Shown piece after piece: positions 1 through 12,180 of a stretch of 64,000 nucleotides of DNA (positions are counted from its first letter, which is position 1; every line of letters begins with the position of its first letter). The stretch lies in contig JAXCHB010000092.1 in NCBI GenBank assembly GCA_036926305.1, forward strand, positions 9,726,513 to 9,790,512, in the 5' to 3' direction. A model generated the notes under the pieces. The model did not search any database. It had not been told where the DNA came from and was given only the letters and a program-made list of their open reading frames with translations. Both the position numbers and the translations under genes were made by a program. Origin of the DNA: Uropetala carovei. Its lineage: Eukaryota; Arthropoda; Insecta; Odonata; Petaluridae.

Positions 1-414
1 ATAAGAAAAAACAATTAATAACGAAGCATATATGAAAAATGCTAATTTACCCCCTCTAATGCGCCAGCCTCAGAATTCGGGGCCAGAAAAAATATTTCAC
101 TCATGTCGAACTGCATCACGCTCGATATTTTTTCCCCTATATTATAAAACAACCGATGGAATGCGTTTCTAATTTTTTCTCTGCTACTCCACGTGAGTGT
201 GGCGGCGGTTGGGTGTTTTACAGATGAGAAAGAGGGGCGCGGAAGTGACGTCCAATCCATTCTTCTCTCTGCATACTCGTACGTTTTGTGAGCGCGCGGC
301 GCATTTTTTTCTCGCGGGTTTTGTTTTCAATCGTTGTGTCTTTGTTTTAATTCGTTCGGTCGTATGTCACGACCTGTCCGCTGTCGCGCGTCATCAGACC
401 GAAAATCGCGGAGG

Positions 415-600
415 GCGGTGAGGAGAGAGGGAGGAGAAGAGGGAGGGGAATAGGGGGAGGGAAAGAGAAGGACGGTCGGCGTTGCCATGTCGTCTCCTCC
501 CACCTCTCCACCCCATCTCTCCCTACATGTCCCTTCCTTAGCCTCCCCCTTCGTCTCCTCCTCCTCCGCCAACCTCACCTCTCCCCTAGGGGGCCATATT
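415..600. repeat. purine block switching to pyrimidine block
   Basis: A G/A-rich stretch (about 415-480) is followed after a few bases by a C/T-rich stretch (about 487-590), so strand polarity flips. Short open frames across it are low-complexity (Ser/Pro or Glu/Arg/Gly) and show no domain. I read this as simple-sequence DNA. Confidence 0.7.
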
Positions 601-744
601 ATTAATAAAAGCGAAATGTTATTTGTGATGAACAAGAAGAAAAGCGCATTCCACGAACTCGACCGGTTTGATAAAAAATCGGTACAACATACATTGTAAA
701 AACTTTCTCATATATTAATGCGTCGTTTAGTTATCTTTAGAAAA

Positions 745-1135
745 TAAAAATCGTATCAGCCGGTTTTTCGAAAATCAAATTTTTGTTCAAGTTGCCCAAG
801 AATAAACTAGTCTTATATTCATTCATTGAGAAAAATGAAATACGTAGTATTATTGCAGACGTATACTCAAGTAACGGTAGGAAATTTTATCAAAATCGTT
901 CCAGCCGTTTTTGAGAAAATCAAATTATTGTTAAAGTTGCCTAGAATAAACTAGCCTTATATTCATTTTTTGAGAAATATGAACTATTTGGTATTATTGA
1001 AGACGTAAACTCAAGCAACTGTACAAAATTTGATCAAAATCGTTAGAGCCGTTTTCGAGAAAATCAAATTGTTGTAAAAAAAAATACGTAGAATAAACTT
1101 CCCTTAATTATTGAGCAATGTCAACCATTTCTATA
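745..1135 (+). repeat. ~145 bp tandem repeat, about 2.7 copies
   Basis: Three units begin at about 747, 892 and 1036, giving periods of 145 and 144 bp. Each opens with an AAAATCGT-type word followed by CAGCCG or GAGCCG and a TTTTCGAGAAAATCAAAT-like stretch. Each continues through AGAATAAAC and a run ending in ACTCAAG before the next unit. The third copy decays after about 100 bp. It leads directly into the tetranucleotide and hairpin region at 1193-1353, so the whole is probably one dispersed repeat. Such CGTT-rich minisatellites are common inside non-autonomous arthropod repeats, but I cannot assign a family. Confidence 0.8.
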
Positions 1136-1192
1136 TATACTCTGCTCAGTATGATAAAAATGCCTAAATACGAGATTTCATTCATTTCCGCT

Positions 1193-1353
1193 CTACCGTT
1201 TAGGCTCCAGAGCCAGTAACAGACAGACAGACGGCATTGCAAAAACCACTTTTTCGGATTCAGCGACACCTAAAACGTATATTTCCGTAAAAATCTCGAG
1301 GTCGAATTTTTTCGCGATAACAATACTTTCTCGATACTTGGTATGAGAAAGTA
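1193..1353 (+). repeat. dispersed-repeat end with (GACA)n and terminal hairpin
   Basis: A short CAGA/GACA tetranucleotide run at about 1219-1232 is followed by AT-rich sequence and then a strong hairpin at 1324-1353. The outer stem TACTTTCTC pairs with GAGAAAGTA. After a one-base bulge the inner stem ATAC pairs with GTAT around a TTG loop, giving about 13 base pairs. A Helitron 3' end would need CTRR about 10 bp beyond the hairpin, and none is seen, so a Helitron label is not supported. Confidence 0.55.
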
Positions 1354-1379
1354 AAAAGGAAGGACGAAGGCCGTAGAAC

Positions 1380-2100
1380 AACGTTTAGTTTTCCACGGGA
1401 GAATCGCCTAAGGGATTTTTCATGATAGACAACAGGAACGGAAAAGAGTTTGACAGCGAAACCAGCTGAAATATTCGATGGATAGCTTTCGCAACAAGCA
1501 CCAATTTGCAGATAGGAAGTTTTATTTGTTGTATGTAATAGGTAATGTTCGTTAAAGTATTAAATAAACCTCAGCGAATTCTAAAATACGGTATGGCTCG
1601 CTATGTTACTCATAGGCAGAATCTATTTTGATGACTGTAAGTGCATATGGCATAACATTGTCGAAAAAAAGAAATATTCTCAGCCAATGTTGACAATGAA
1701 GGTTAAGTATAATAAAATAATAGATATCGTCATACAAGATTTTAATAAAACAAATAAGTGAAAATAAACAATTTTATGTTCTAAATGAATAACCATTCAT
1801 AAAAAAATTTAAGTTTTCATTGTGAATACGTTTCCACATTCATATTAGGAGTACAAGTGCGATTAAGTATTTGAAATCGTAAAATTTCGGAATAATTCTA
1901 ATTGAGGATACTAAATGATAAAGAAATGTTTTCTTAAATCATGTGTACAATTTTGGTAAAGATTCTAGCGTTTGAAATTGTAAACCATACTTTTAACTTT
2001 TTAAATAAAAGAGCGGGTGAAAACACAAATGTTATGGAGTAGCTTTCGTTTCAACAAATCCACACAAGTAAAGCGAATTGCGGCATTAACAAGTTATCTT
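1380..2100. other. AT-rich stretch without recognisable gene
   Basis: I see only AT-rich DNA with frequent stops in all frames and no TE homology, RNA gene or notable repeat. Confidence 0.6.
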
Positions 2101-2379
2101 GAGGGCCTTAACGAGAAAGATGATCTTCGCCTTTCAATAATAATAAGGGAAAACGTTCCCAAAATGGAGTAAAAGGCGCGATATTAGCGCAACCACCGTT
2201 AAACTTGGCGAACTCTTTCGAGAGGGGGATTCGGACAAAACGACCCTTCCAAGGCCACGCGAATCTTTCCTCCTTTATATATCCCCATTTATATATCCTC
2301 CTCAGTTTCTCCCTCCTCCATTCGTCCAACGTACACTCTCGCTCGAGTCCCGTCCACCCTCCCACGCTAATACCATTCA

Positions 2380-2545
2380 TTGGCGCGCGGCGGAAGGAGA
2401 CAGCGGAAGGAGAGGAGAGGAGAGTTGGAGGAGGGTTTGGGAGGAAGGAAAGGCACGGGGAGGCGGGAGGCGTGCGTGCATGGGGGAATCGAGAGAAGGA
2501 TATCTGGAATGGGAAGGTGGGGGGCGGGGGAGGCTAGCAGCCGCC
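2380..2545. repeat. G/A-rich block
   Basis: This purine-rich low-complexity sequence runs directly into the (GA)n array. Open frames on both strands are made of Arg/Glu/Gly or Ser/Leu/Pro runs and are not credible proteins. Confidence 0.65.

Positions 2546-2547
<2 letters not shown>

Positions 2548-2616
<69 letters not shown>
2548..2616. repeat. (GA)n microsatellite
   Basis: About 34 uninterrupted GA dinucleotides. The length makes it likely to be polymorphic, and it is a possible triplex-forming tract. Confidence 0.97.
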
Positions 2617-2618
<2 letters not shown>

Positions 2619-2619
2619 A

Positions 2620-3310
2620 ACGGATTCGAGGAACCGAGAAGGATGGATAAATGCCGCGGGAGGGAGCTTAATCGCCTCCAGCGCTTTCAGCCAAATGCAT
2701 TCGAGCTTATGAATCTTAATCGACGCTGCTGAATCATGGCGAGTGGCGCACTCCTGGAGAGCCAAGACTACAGCGCTTTAAATAGGAAATTTACATTAAA
2801 GTGGGCAATTTACTATCAATGGTAAAGGAATCATTTTGGAGAATGGGATTGTATCCCACTGAAAATTACCTCATTATATTATATTACTCATTTAAATATA
2901 GGTATGTGCCTACGCAAGAGATCAAACATCACGATTTAACTTCAGATCTTAGGAAATCGTGTATGCACACTTCTATAATTTACGGTTAGATGAATTGAGA
3001 TGCTAAAATAAAAGTGTTCAGTCTCTCTGGATAGATGTGAGCAATGGTTCATTTAAAAAAATAATTTTATGAAAAAACCAGGCGACATGATCAGCAATAA
3101 CCAGGGAGTGCGAGGCAATTGAGTCAGTAACACCTGCTCTCATTCCAAAGAAGAAACATCTTTTAAAATAATAATACCCATCTTCGGGAGAAAGACACGC
3201 CGACTGAACATCGAGTTAGAAATAAAAAAAACAGGAATGGAATCCCTGATGAAAGAGAGAAGCCTTTCCAGACGGAGTAAGTCGACGATAAATTCACGGC
3301 TCGAGAGTAA
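2620..3310. other. mixed non-coding stretch
   Basis: I see unremarkable AT-rich sequence between the GA microsatellite and a short CA microsatellite, with no feature I can support. Confidence 0.5.
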
Positions 3311-3316
3311 CCAAAT

Positions 3317-3338
3317 CGCACACACACACACACACACT
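3317..3338. repeat. (CA)n microsatellite
   Basis: About ten CA dinucleotides. Confidence 0.9.
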
Positions 3339-3359
3339 CTCCCTTACGGCGAAAACAAG

Positions 3360-4150
3360 AAAATGGTCGACGGAAGTGGGAATGGAAGCGGAAAGGAAGC
3401 GAAGGGAGAGAGAATCCGAGGAGGAAATGAAATTACCACGAGGAAGGGTAGGAGAAGTGGAAGCGAATAAGTGAAGAGGAGACGAAAAAGATGCGAGAAA
3501 ACGAGCAAAGAGAGAAATAGTGCGCGGAGACAGAGTCTGAAAAGTGAAGGACCAAGAAAGAGAGAGAGAGAGAGAGAGCGTGTGTGTGTGCGCGAGGACC
3601 AAACTTGACCCCTAATAGGATTTGGAGGCTGGACCAGTTAAAGAGAATGAAAAATGTGGGAGCCAGTGGATGAAGTGTTAGGAGGGGGAGGAGGAGGGTG
3701 GCCGAGTAAATAAAGAGCGAGAGGAGAGGGTGGGAGGGGAAAAGGAGTAGAATAATGGAGGGTTGTGAAGGATAGAAGAGGGAGTGGCGGTACAAGAGAA
3801 TGGGAGTGCTGAGGAGAGAAGAAGGGGGTGTGGGAATGGGATGAAAGGCTGTCCTTCGTCTGGAGCATTACAAAGAGCACTGGCGGAAGAGAGGAGAAAG
3901 ACGGAGAGGAACTACTAACTGGCTGGAGGTAGCAAAAGGACGAGAGATAAAAGCTGGATGAAATAGGGTGAATACCTGATAAACAAGGAGAAAAAAGTAA
4001 AGGAGGGAGAAATGGGAGGAGAAGGGAGGGAGAGAGAAGGGTAAAGGAGAGAGGAAGAAGGGTAAGGGAGAGAGGGAGGCTTAAGTGGTCGGAATAGGAG
4101 GTGCTGAATGCGAAGAGACCCTGCGAAACGCACTCCAACGAGCAAACTGA
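3360..4150. repeat. long G/A-rich block with GA and GT runs
   Basis: About 0.8 kb of purine-biased DNA (GGAG, GAGA, AAGG words). It includes a (GA)n run followed by (GT)n at about 3558-3590. The long minus-strand frames here are Ser/Leu/Pro low complexity produced by the base bias and are not considered genes. Confidence 0.75.
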
Positions 4151-4780
4151 TTAACGCTAGGCAGGAAACTATTTGGAGGAAGCAAAGGTTATGGGAAAGG
4201 AGCGTAGAGCGACACTTGGAGACTCGGAGATAATTTCTTTAAAGCGGTATAATATGGTCCAATAAAGCTCAGTGAAATGGAAAACAGAGTTGGAGAGAGA
4301 GAGAGATAAAGTTTAAATCAATTCCGCTCCATTAATAGTCTTAGATCGTTTTTTTTATATTTTACTGCTAAATGTTTCATGTTATTTAGCTAAAAATAGG
4401 TTTCAGGTCAATTCATGATGATAACTTTTCACAATTCTTCCCATAAAAATACTTACTTGTGGATTCATGCGTTTGAATTCCTTCGGTAAAATTTAGTTAC
4501 CGAAAATAAGAAAATTTGCTCAGAAATGGTGATAAAGTATCGAAGCAAATTATAATCTTCTTATTGGAGAAATGCTAAAATTTCAGAAAAATAATAGCAC
4601 TCAAAAGTACTTTCATTATGTTAAAAATAGTTAGGGGGCGTTTTTAACTTTACATTCACTTCTGAAACAGACTCGAGATACTTTCGAAAAAAAATAACAA
4701 TGGTTTCTCAAATGAGCGATCATTTCAAAGACAAATTACAATTCGGATAACGATACGGAGAAACCGAAAATCGAAAGGAA
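4150..4780. other. AT-rich stretch
   Basis: No coding, RNA or repeat signal recognised between two purine-rich blocks. Confidence 0.5.
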
Positions 4781-4784
4781 GAAT

Positions 4785-5460
4785 ATATCGTTCATTTGTT
4801 TTGGAATGAAATAGAGAGGCGCTTAAACTTTTGAGATAGAGGAAGTTGGTGTCTGCGAACTTGATGGCATCGAAATGGATAAGAAAAAATTCGAGGTATC
4901 CGATGCGACGAATCGTGTAAACCGTATACCATAAGAAAAGGAGGTGCTGTCAAAAGAGAATTAATGAGAAGAGGAGGAATGGAGAAAGGATCGAGAGGAC
5001 TGAGTATTCGGGATGGAGATGGGAAGAGAGAGAGAAAAAGGAAGAGGAGACAATGGGAAAAGCGGAAAGTAGAGAAAGCGTGAGAAAAGGGGAAGATTAG
5101 GAAGACAAGAGCTTGCAGAGAAGAGGAAAGATTCAGGATGAGAGGAAAGGGAGAAAGAGAACGACCAAAGAAGAGGTAAGAGGAACAGGAGATAGGGAAA
5201 AGGGAAAAGGGAACAAGAGAAAGGAGGAAATAGAAGGAAGAAAGGGGGACGGAGAGAAACCGAAAGCGAACGGAATACGTAGGCCCTGAAAATAGGAGAG
5301 AGGGAGAGGAAGACGAATTTGAGGAGGGAGGGAGTGGGAGGAGGAGGGAAGGAGTGGGAGGAGGAGAGGGATGACGTCTGGAGGAAGGGAAATGGAGCAT
5401 CAGTTCAGATCTCGACACAGGGAAGGAGGGAGAGAAAATACGTGTCTCTTAAAGTGAGGG
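4785..5460. repeat. G/A-rich block
   Basis: Purine-biased low-complexity DNA. The 208-codon minus-strand frame through it is almost entirely Ser/Pro/Leu/Phe and follows the base bias, so I do not call it a gene. Confidence 0.75.
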
Positions 5461-6765
5461 GAAAAGAGAATCATAATACTCCAATGGGAAAGGGATTTCA
5501 GTTTTATTTTATAGCGAATCGGAAGGAAACCCGCCGCTGCCGAACGTTATGAGACCTTTTTCTAGCGCAGAAATTCAATCCTCTCGCAATGGATGGGAAA
5601 CCATAACCCTAAACTTCGCTGAAATAAAAACGAACCAATAGGAATGAGGAGTAAAATAGATTGATAATCAGGACAGACGAACGGGACGATATTTGAGCGA
5701 GAATTACAAAAAACGCAATAAGAGCCAGGGGAAAAGCGATTGTAAAGAGAAATAAATAAAAACGACGGCGGATGAGAAGACGAATGAGAAAGATGGAACG
5801 GCTTATGCAAATAATGCTAGTGTTGCGACGGAAGAGGAGAAGGAGAGACGGAGGTTACGACGGAGGCGGAAGAGGGAGGCGCTTTTGTTGCGGGGCGGTG
5901 AGGTGGAGGCAGACAGGCAGGAGGCGGTATATACGCGACGGACATTAGGCGTGCGCGTATAAAGAGAAGGGAGAGAATAGGGCGGATGCGAAGGAAGGGG
6001 AGAGATAAGGAACGCGAAAGTATGGAATAGGCGGATTTGAAGGGAGAGGAGTAGGTAAGGAGCGAGGATAGATCAATTCAGGAGAGGGACGGATAGAGGC
6101 GAAGAATCTAATGAGGGAGCGACCGATAAAAATGTGACAATTTCTTGAGAAACCTAACGGGCAAAGGAGGACTACACATATCGTACCGCCTATGATTAGA
6201 AAGAGACATTCTGCGTTATAGAAGAGGAAAGGTTGGAGCGTAGCAAGGAGAAGGGGAATGGGAAGGGAAGAGTGAGATGAATGGATTGGGAATGAACAAA
6301 GACGTTGGCAGGAAGAGAGAGAGAGAGGATGTGAAAAAGAGGGAAGGAGAGAGAGAGTGGAATAGACGGGAGAGTGGGAGGAAATGGGAGGGAATTAGGG
6401 AGGGAGGGAGGGATTGGCCGAGGTTCGGAAAAGAATAGGAGCGAGGGAACTGGACTTGGGGAAGGATAAGAGAAATGGGAGTGGAGTTTGCGTGGGCGGT
6501 TAGGTGGGAGGGGGAGAGGGGAGAAGAAGTGAGTGCTCATGGAGAGAGGGTGAAGAGGCTGAGAGGGGATGGGGTGAGGCGGGAGAGAGCGTGAGGATTT
6601 TTAAGGGGTAGGTGGTGGGGGTGTGGCGGCCGCAACCGAAAGGGACCTCGGCCCCCCCGCAGGCGGACACCCAATGAATGAATAAGATGGCCTCCCCCGT
6701 CGCATCCTCCCTCTCCCTGGCCCCTCCCTATGCTCTGCGGCCCCTCCCTCCGGTCCTTCTGCTGA
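5460..6765. repeat. G/A-rich block ending in a C/T-rich run
   Basis: After about 350 bp of mixed sequence, a purine-rich block runs from about 5820 to 6620. It is followed by a short C/T-rich stretch (about 6690-6765), another polarity switch. No protein homology is visible. Confidence 0.65.
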
Positions 6766-6769
6766 CCGA

Positions 6770-7800
6770 AGGGCCTCGGAATAAGTGGAGGTGAGGTGGG
6801 ATGGGGACTGGAAAGACTAATAGGCCCTTACCCTATCCGCGCTGAAATCCATTAAACGCAGCTTCCAGAGCAGTTTTTAAGGAGACATTTCAGCGCCAAT
6901 AAATGGATTTGTGAAAGTGCTGGACTACGTGGATTCAATTTTAGGATTCTGGCGTCCCTAAGTTTTCTAGACGATTTCGGAAAATACTGTGGAAAAATTG
7001 AATCGATGTTTGACGTACTGATAGGCTATTTTGTCACAGGTTGCCATGTAAATGAATTCCCATCGGTAGCTCGCAATATTTGAATTAAAAAGGCTCAACT
7101 TTTAAAATTCTTATTCTTATAAAAATAAAAAAGTATATAATCAATAAGAGATATCTTTTGTTTGACCAGCGCAATAAACTTCAAATATATTGAATAAAAA
7201 ATGCATTGTTTTTTCAGTGACACAGTCTCTGGAACTGGATGATGAGTAGTCTACAATTATAATATAATTTTAAATACTGCCATTTGAAAAGGATTTGAGC
7301 AAAATATTTTGCGATATCAATCTATATTATAACAATAATCATTTTTAGTAAGTTTTGCAAGGTTAAAGATATAAAGAAAGTCTAAGCGGTAGATGAAACA
7401 CGATAAAATTTAAGTAAATCTCATCCCTCAAATTCGTTAAACAAAAATTAATTATCCTTGCCAACTACAGCTTATGTTTAAATAAATTTTAAAAAGAAAA
7501 CTTCTTCCTAATATCGTATATTCTTTTATTAATAACAATCTTTTAAATAGCTAACTTTTTATGGAAACAATTAAGAGGATTTTACACTCGATAAAAATTC
7601 AAAAATTCCACTTAATAACTCACCAAACTATTTTTCTTCGTGCAATTTTCTACGATACTTTCATAAAAATTCATTATTCGTTCGCCATGAGCCTCTTCCC
7701 CCTCCGAAATCCTCAACGTCGCAATAAACAATCGCCCGAGTCGTTCGAACATCGAGTGGACAGCGAATAATAATAACGCATCGAGCTGTAGACAAGTGCT
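6770..7800. other. mostly AT-rich stretch
   Basis: Mostly AT-rich after a mixed start, with many stops and no TE remnant or RNA gene recognised. Short poly-A and poly-T runs only. Confidence 0.5.
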
Positions 7801-7839
7801 CACAATTGACGGGACAGCAAATAATGCATCCTCCAAACC

Positions 7840-8100
7840 TTTTTCCCTCCCTCCCTCCCCCACCCCCCACTTTTAATTTCCGTCCCGTGATTCATACTTA
7901 CGAGAGCGGAGTTCGCAATAAGCTTCCGACAACGAAACATTCGCCGACGCCCGCACTTAATGTATTCCAACGACGAGGGAGACGTGCAAATCGGACGTGG
8001 GAGGGGGAAAAGGGGTGGATAGGGGGGGGGGGAGGGGTAAAGGAGCGGATAGGGAGAAAGGGGCAAGGGAGGGGGGGAAGATCTCATCCTCCCTCCCCCG
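7840..8100. repeat. pyrimidine run, then G-rich run
   Basis: A C/T-rich run near 7845-7870 is followed by a very G-rich run at about 7990-8095 (G9 near 8024) and then CCTCCC. The polarity change makes the regions partly complementary to each other. Confidence 0.65.
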
Positions 8101-8334
8101 GGGGCATAGATGGGAGACGGCAATTAGAATGCGGGACCTAGACAGTATACTCTCCTTTTTCTCTCCCATTTCCCCCACCATTCCTGGCAATCCGATACTT
8201 CATATTTATAAGGAATACGTAAAAGCGAAATAGATGGAAGGAGAGAGAGAGAGAGGGAAGATGAACAAGGCGGGGAAGAGATTGCGATAAAAAATGGCGT
8301 GGCCGAGACCTTGAATTCCAGCCGTTTCTAAACG

Positions 8335-8765
8335 ATGTACGCCACCCCCCCTCCCCGCCCCTCTTAATTCCTCCCCCCTTTCGCCTCCCCTTTTCTTCCT
8401 CCGCGAGGGAACAACAGAGCGACCATTAGGACCAAATCCACTTCCGACTCCCAAACAATGGCTTTGGATCCTCAAACTTTCTCTCCCGGGAATGGAGTAC
8501 ACGCCGCTCAGGGGGATGCGGACACCGTCATGTAGCGCAGAAGGAGCGGAGATAGATGGAGGGAGTGAGGGGAATGGAGGGAGTGAGAGGGAGGGAGAGT
8601 GTGAGAGGAAGGGAGGTAGGGAAAGTGGAGTTGGGAAATGAAAAATGGGCAAGGAGGTTGGAAAGAGGATTGCTATGGTCCTCGGTTCGATCTCCTGAAA
8701 CAACGATCCAGGGAGAGTCCGAGGGGTACACACACACACACAAACACGCACACACCCACGAGGGA
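8335..8765. repeat. C/T block followed by G/A block and (CA)n
   Basis: C-rich DNA at about 8343-8400 is followed by a G/A-rich block at about 8550-8660. The latter contains imperfect tandem copies of a GGAGGGAGTGAG-like word. An interrupted (CA)n run closes the segment at about 8728-8757. Confidence 0.65.
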
Positions 8766-8769
8766 ATGT

Positions 8770-9235
8770 AGAGAGAAACAGGAGTAGAAAAGCGCTTATT
8801 TGACGAAGTGCGACTGTGCCAACAAAAGGGCTCGTAGTCTCGGAGTCGTGTGTCGAGAGATGGGTCGGAGAAATTTTATTTTCTAACTTTAGGCGACATC
8901 ATATTTCGTATATTTTCACCTTCTCTATTAACTTCTAACGAATCGATCGAAATAACGAACGATCGATTTAAATAATAAATGTACCTACAAAGTATAAAGG
9001 AGTTCATATCGAATCGCTTTTCGGAAGGATAAAAAGTTCAGACAACCCAAAATCGCTTCATCGGTTCGTGAAAAGTATAACACGCCACTATATTTCCAGG
9101 GAAGGTATAGCGTCACGTGATGGAAATGCACGGTCGAAAAAAGAAACCGAAACGATAACTGTTCCTTGGTCATTCGGAAAAATGGAAAAAAACGCGATAC
9201 ATGGGTCGAAATGATTCTCGCTAAAATGCATGAAA
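8770..9235. other. mixed AT-rich stretch
   Basis: No gene, RNA or repeat recognised. CpG-containing words are common in AT-rich context. Confidence 0.5.
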
Positions 9236-9239
9236 AATA

Positions 9240-9660
9240 ACAAGTGAGAGATACGGAAGGCGAGTGGCCAAAATTAGAGAACGGAAAACCCGAGCTTCGG
9301 GCAGACGGTGACGCAGAAAAGAAAGGGGAAAGGAAAGAGCCACAAAACGGGAGGAAAGGCACGGGAGGGGAAGAAAGACAAACGGAAATGGATGCAAGAG
9401 AAAGCGAAAGGGAAGAGCGTGGGAAGTAATGGAAGAGGAGATTGTGAAAGGGAGAGAATGGATTTAGCAAGAGGATAAGCCGTTTTTCTCGATACTACGG
9501 AAAGAAAAACAAGCAAAAGGGGATAGGAAGCATGGGAAGGAGAAAGAAATAGGGTGTTGGGAAAGGAGAGAGAGAGGATAGAGAAATATCAACGGAAAGG
9601 GAAGGGAGTCAACATTTTGGCGCCTCGATTCATCCTCCCTCCCTCCCTCTCCCTCTCTTC
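9240..9660. repeat. G/A-rich block ending in a short C/T run
   Basis: Low-complexity purine-biased DNA to about 9605, then a C/T-rich run with CCCTCC units at about 9630-9665. Frames here are biased Glu/Arg/Lys or Ser/Pro/Leu and are rejected as coding. Confidence 0.65.
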
Positions 9661-9669
9661 CGTCCCTCG

Positions 9670-11170
9670 TCTACGGCAACACTGGCACCGCTAACATCTT
9701 TCGCAATTCCTTGGTTAAACAGGAGGGGATGGATATGAGGCGGCGGATTAGTGGCTCTTTAAAAAAAGAATAAATGGAGAGAAAGGTCATTCGGGAAGAG
9801 GGCATCCCGTGGATTTTTCCCTTAGTCAAAACTTTTTATCCGAGTTTTGGCTCAGACGCTGTAACTTATTTTACTTTGAGCGAAATTCCGATTGCTCTGA
9901 GTGATGTTGACAATTTTCATAACTTGAAAGAGAGAACGATGGAAAATGGTAAAAATGTCAAGTAAGAGATAAAATTTGAAGTTGTCGTAGATGCTTTCCC
10001 TTTTTCAGAGTTAGTGAGTTTGTAGCAGAGCCAAACAATGCGGCTTCCTTTAAAAATCCATTTGCTTTTCCAGCTGATAACTAGCGAATATTATAGATCT
10101 TAAATAAAACTAGGCATTGAAAGGCACGTTCGCCTATCTCCCTGCCATTCTAACTGGAGAGAAAAAGATTTCATTTGGCATTGGATTTCTGTGACTGAAC
10201 TTGGAAAGTTGTGTCCTATTGCTAAACGGTATACATGATGCCTCGATTGTACCTAAACATGTGAGCAAATATCCAAGCAAAATAAATTATTAGGTCGTAA
10301 TTATGTTAGCCTTGGGTAATTTAAGGAATTTATAGTATACTTTCCTGAAATTGTTCGAGGATAGAGTGGACGCATTAACAAATTGTTTTCAAACCAGCTA
10401 GAAATTTGAACTTTTATGTAACTGGAGTTGCAGCAAAAGATATAAATCCTTAATCATCAAAAAGTCGATTGAACACGTTTGAGCTAGGATCCACAAATTA
10501 CGACTGAAACCCAGCAAGTGAACTCCGCATCTTGTTTACCGTTTTATGGCTACCATTATTGGACTGAAACTTGAAAGTTCATTTTCGGTCTTTTTTAAAG
10601 GATGGCCGCAGAGTAAAAACAGTGTGAGGGAATTAAATTATACGTAATTCGTCGTTCCCGATTTATTTCGGTAATAAGGATTTTTATGGCAGTTTTCCGA
10701 GAAGAATTACAAAAAATCCTGGCGTCCGCTTTGGATCCTCCTAAATGCTGCACTGAACTAGATTCGCACGGGTGCCAAGGGTCGTGCTATAAGAGCGTGC
10801 CGCATAACGAGATGGGAAGAGGATGCGATTAATTATACTTTCTCTTTTTACCAGCATGGAAACCTTTTTAAATCTAAAATAAGCTTTACTGTAAACGGAG
10901 AAATTCCTGCGGCAATATCAAAGGAGGCGAAGTTTAAACAACAGAGACACCAGAGTGGAATGGTTGTTGAGCAGAAACTATGGAGCGAAAGATAGGTGCC
11001 GAATGAGACGGGGAGAGAATGGTCGTATGTTGTTCTTTGCTTAGCGTATATAATGTTAAAAGATGAAATATTATTTCTGGAATAGGTGTCATCTACATCA
11101 AAAACAGTGAACGCTATATTCCCGAGCAATTATTTAAGTATCCGCATACAATCGGATCTATATTTAAGAG
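9670..11170. other. gene-less mixed stretch
   Basis: About 1.5 kb with no TE homology or RNA gene that I can recognise. The 93-codon minus-strand frame at 10848-11129 has no recognisable domain. Confidence 0.5.
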
Positions 11171-11171
11171 A

Positions 11172-11435
11172 ATATCTTTTCCTTGCCGACATCCTTCGGT
11201 TTTTCCGAGCCCAATAAAGGATTATCTCATTATTTAGTCTGTTTTAATTCCATATTATGTAGCTAAGTAATCTTTTACGGCCTAAATTACCGGAGAGCGA
11301 TAGATATCTTTTCCTTGCCGACATCCTTCGGTTTTTCCGAGCCCAATAAAGGATTATCTCATTATTTAGTCTGTTTTAATTCCATATTATGTAGCTAAGT
11401 AATCTTTTACGGCCTAAATTACCGGAGAGCGATAG
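11172..11435. repeat. exact 132 bp tandem duplication
   Basis: The unit at 11172-11303 is repeated base for base at 11304-11435, beginning ATATCTTTTCC and ending GAGCGATAG in both copies. I found no mismatch. The identity indicates either a very recent tandem duplication or an assembly artefact. The unit shows no coding potential. Confidence 0.95.
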
Positions 11436-12180
11436 ACGAATCTTTTTGAATATTTTAATTTAACAAACATTCTCTGTTACAATTAATATGCTCAATAAAG
11501 AAAAACTGTATTGGATTAAATTAATAATTTCAATTTACCGGTACACGATTTTTAGTCACCTCACCCGGTTAACATTATCATCTCATGAATGGATCATACT
11601 CGCAACATATCTAAGCACTGGCTGTAATTTTTCGGAATTTATCATAACAGATCCGAATATCTTCTATAACCTCTAAGTAGATCTGCTGCAAAGTTAACGC
11701 CCTCGGTGTAAATTAAAATTAATTATAACTCTGTTTTCCACGAGAGATCGATGCCATAGTGTTGGGCATGAACCTTTAACAGAACTGAATGAAAATCTCT
11801 TGGATCTATAGCACCAAAACACGGACGGGTTAAACGGAATAGTTTTTTTCAAAGATAAGACTAAAAACTCAAGCTTAAACATCTTAAATGCAGTTATCAT
11901 ATATTAAAAATAATTTGTATATCTGTGAAGATAGACCAGGAGCTGAAATACTGACCTGGAGAAACGGTGAATATTTGCAACAACGCGATTTTTGTAATTT
12001 TCGAGAACACCGTGTTGATACGTGTGGTGAATCATTTCCTGATAGCAAACACTACTTTGCAACGCATAGGCGACGATAAAGTTTCCCAGATAAAGAAAAA
12101 TTGGATGAGAGAGAGAGAGTACGGTATGGAGGACATCTGTACCGGTTGCGTGTATGCCAAAGCGGTAAAAACGGAGTGAT
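11436..12180. other. AT-rich stretch
   Basis: No recognised feature. Open frames are short and lack known motifs. Confidence 0.5.

Noticed and set aside
1193..1353. Helitron 3' end
   Set aside because: A terminal hairpin exists, but CTRR is not found at the required distance and no Rep/helicase sequence is nearby.
2367..4138. Long minus-strand open frames (up to 166 codons) rich in Ser, Leu and Pro
   Set aside because: They follow G/A-rich DNA and exist because polypyrimidine on the other strand lacks stop codons. Composition is low complexity with no domain.
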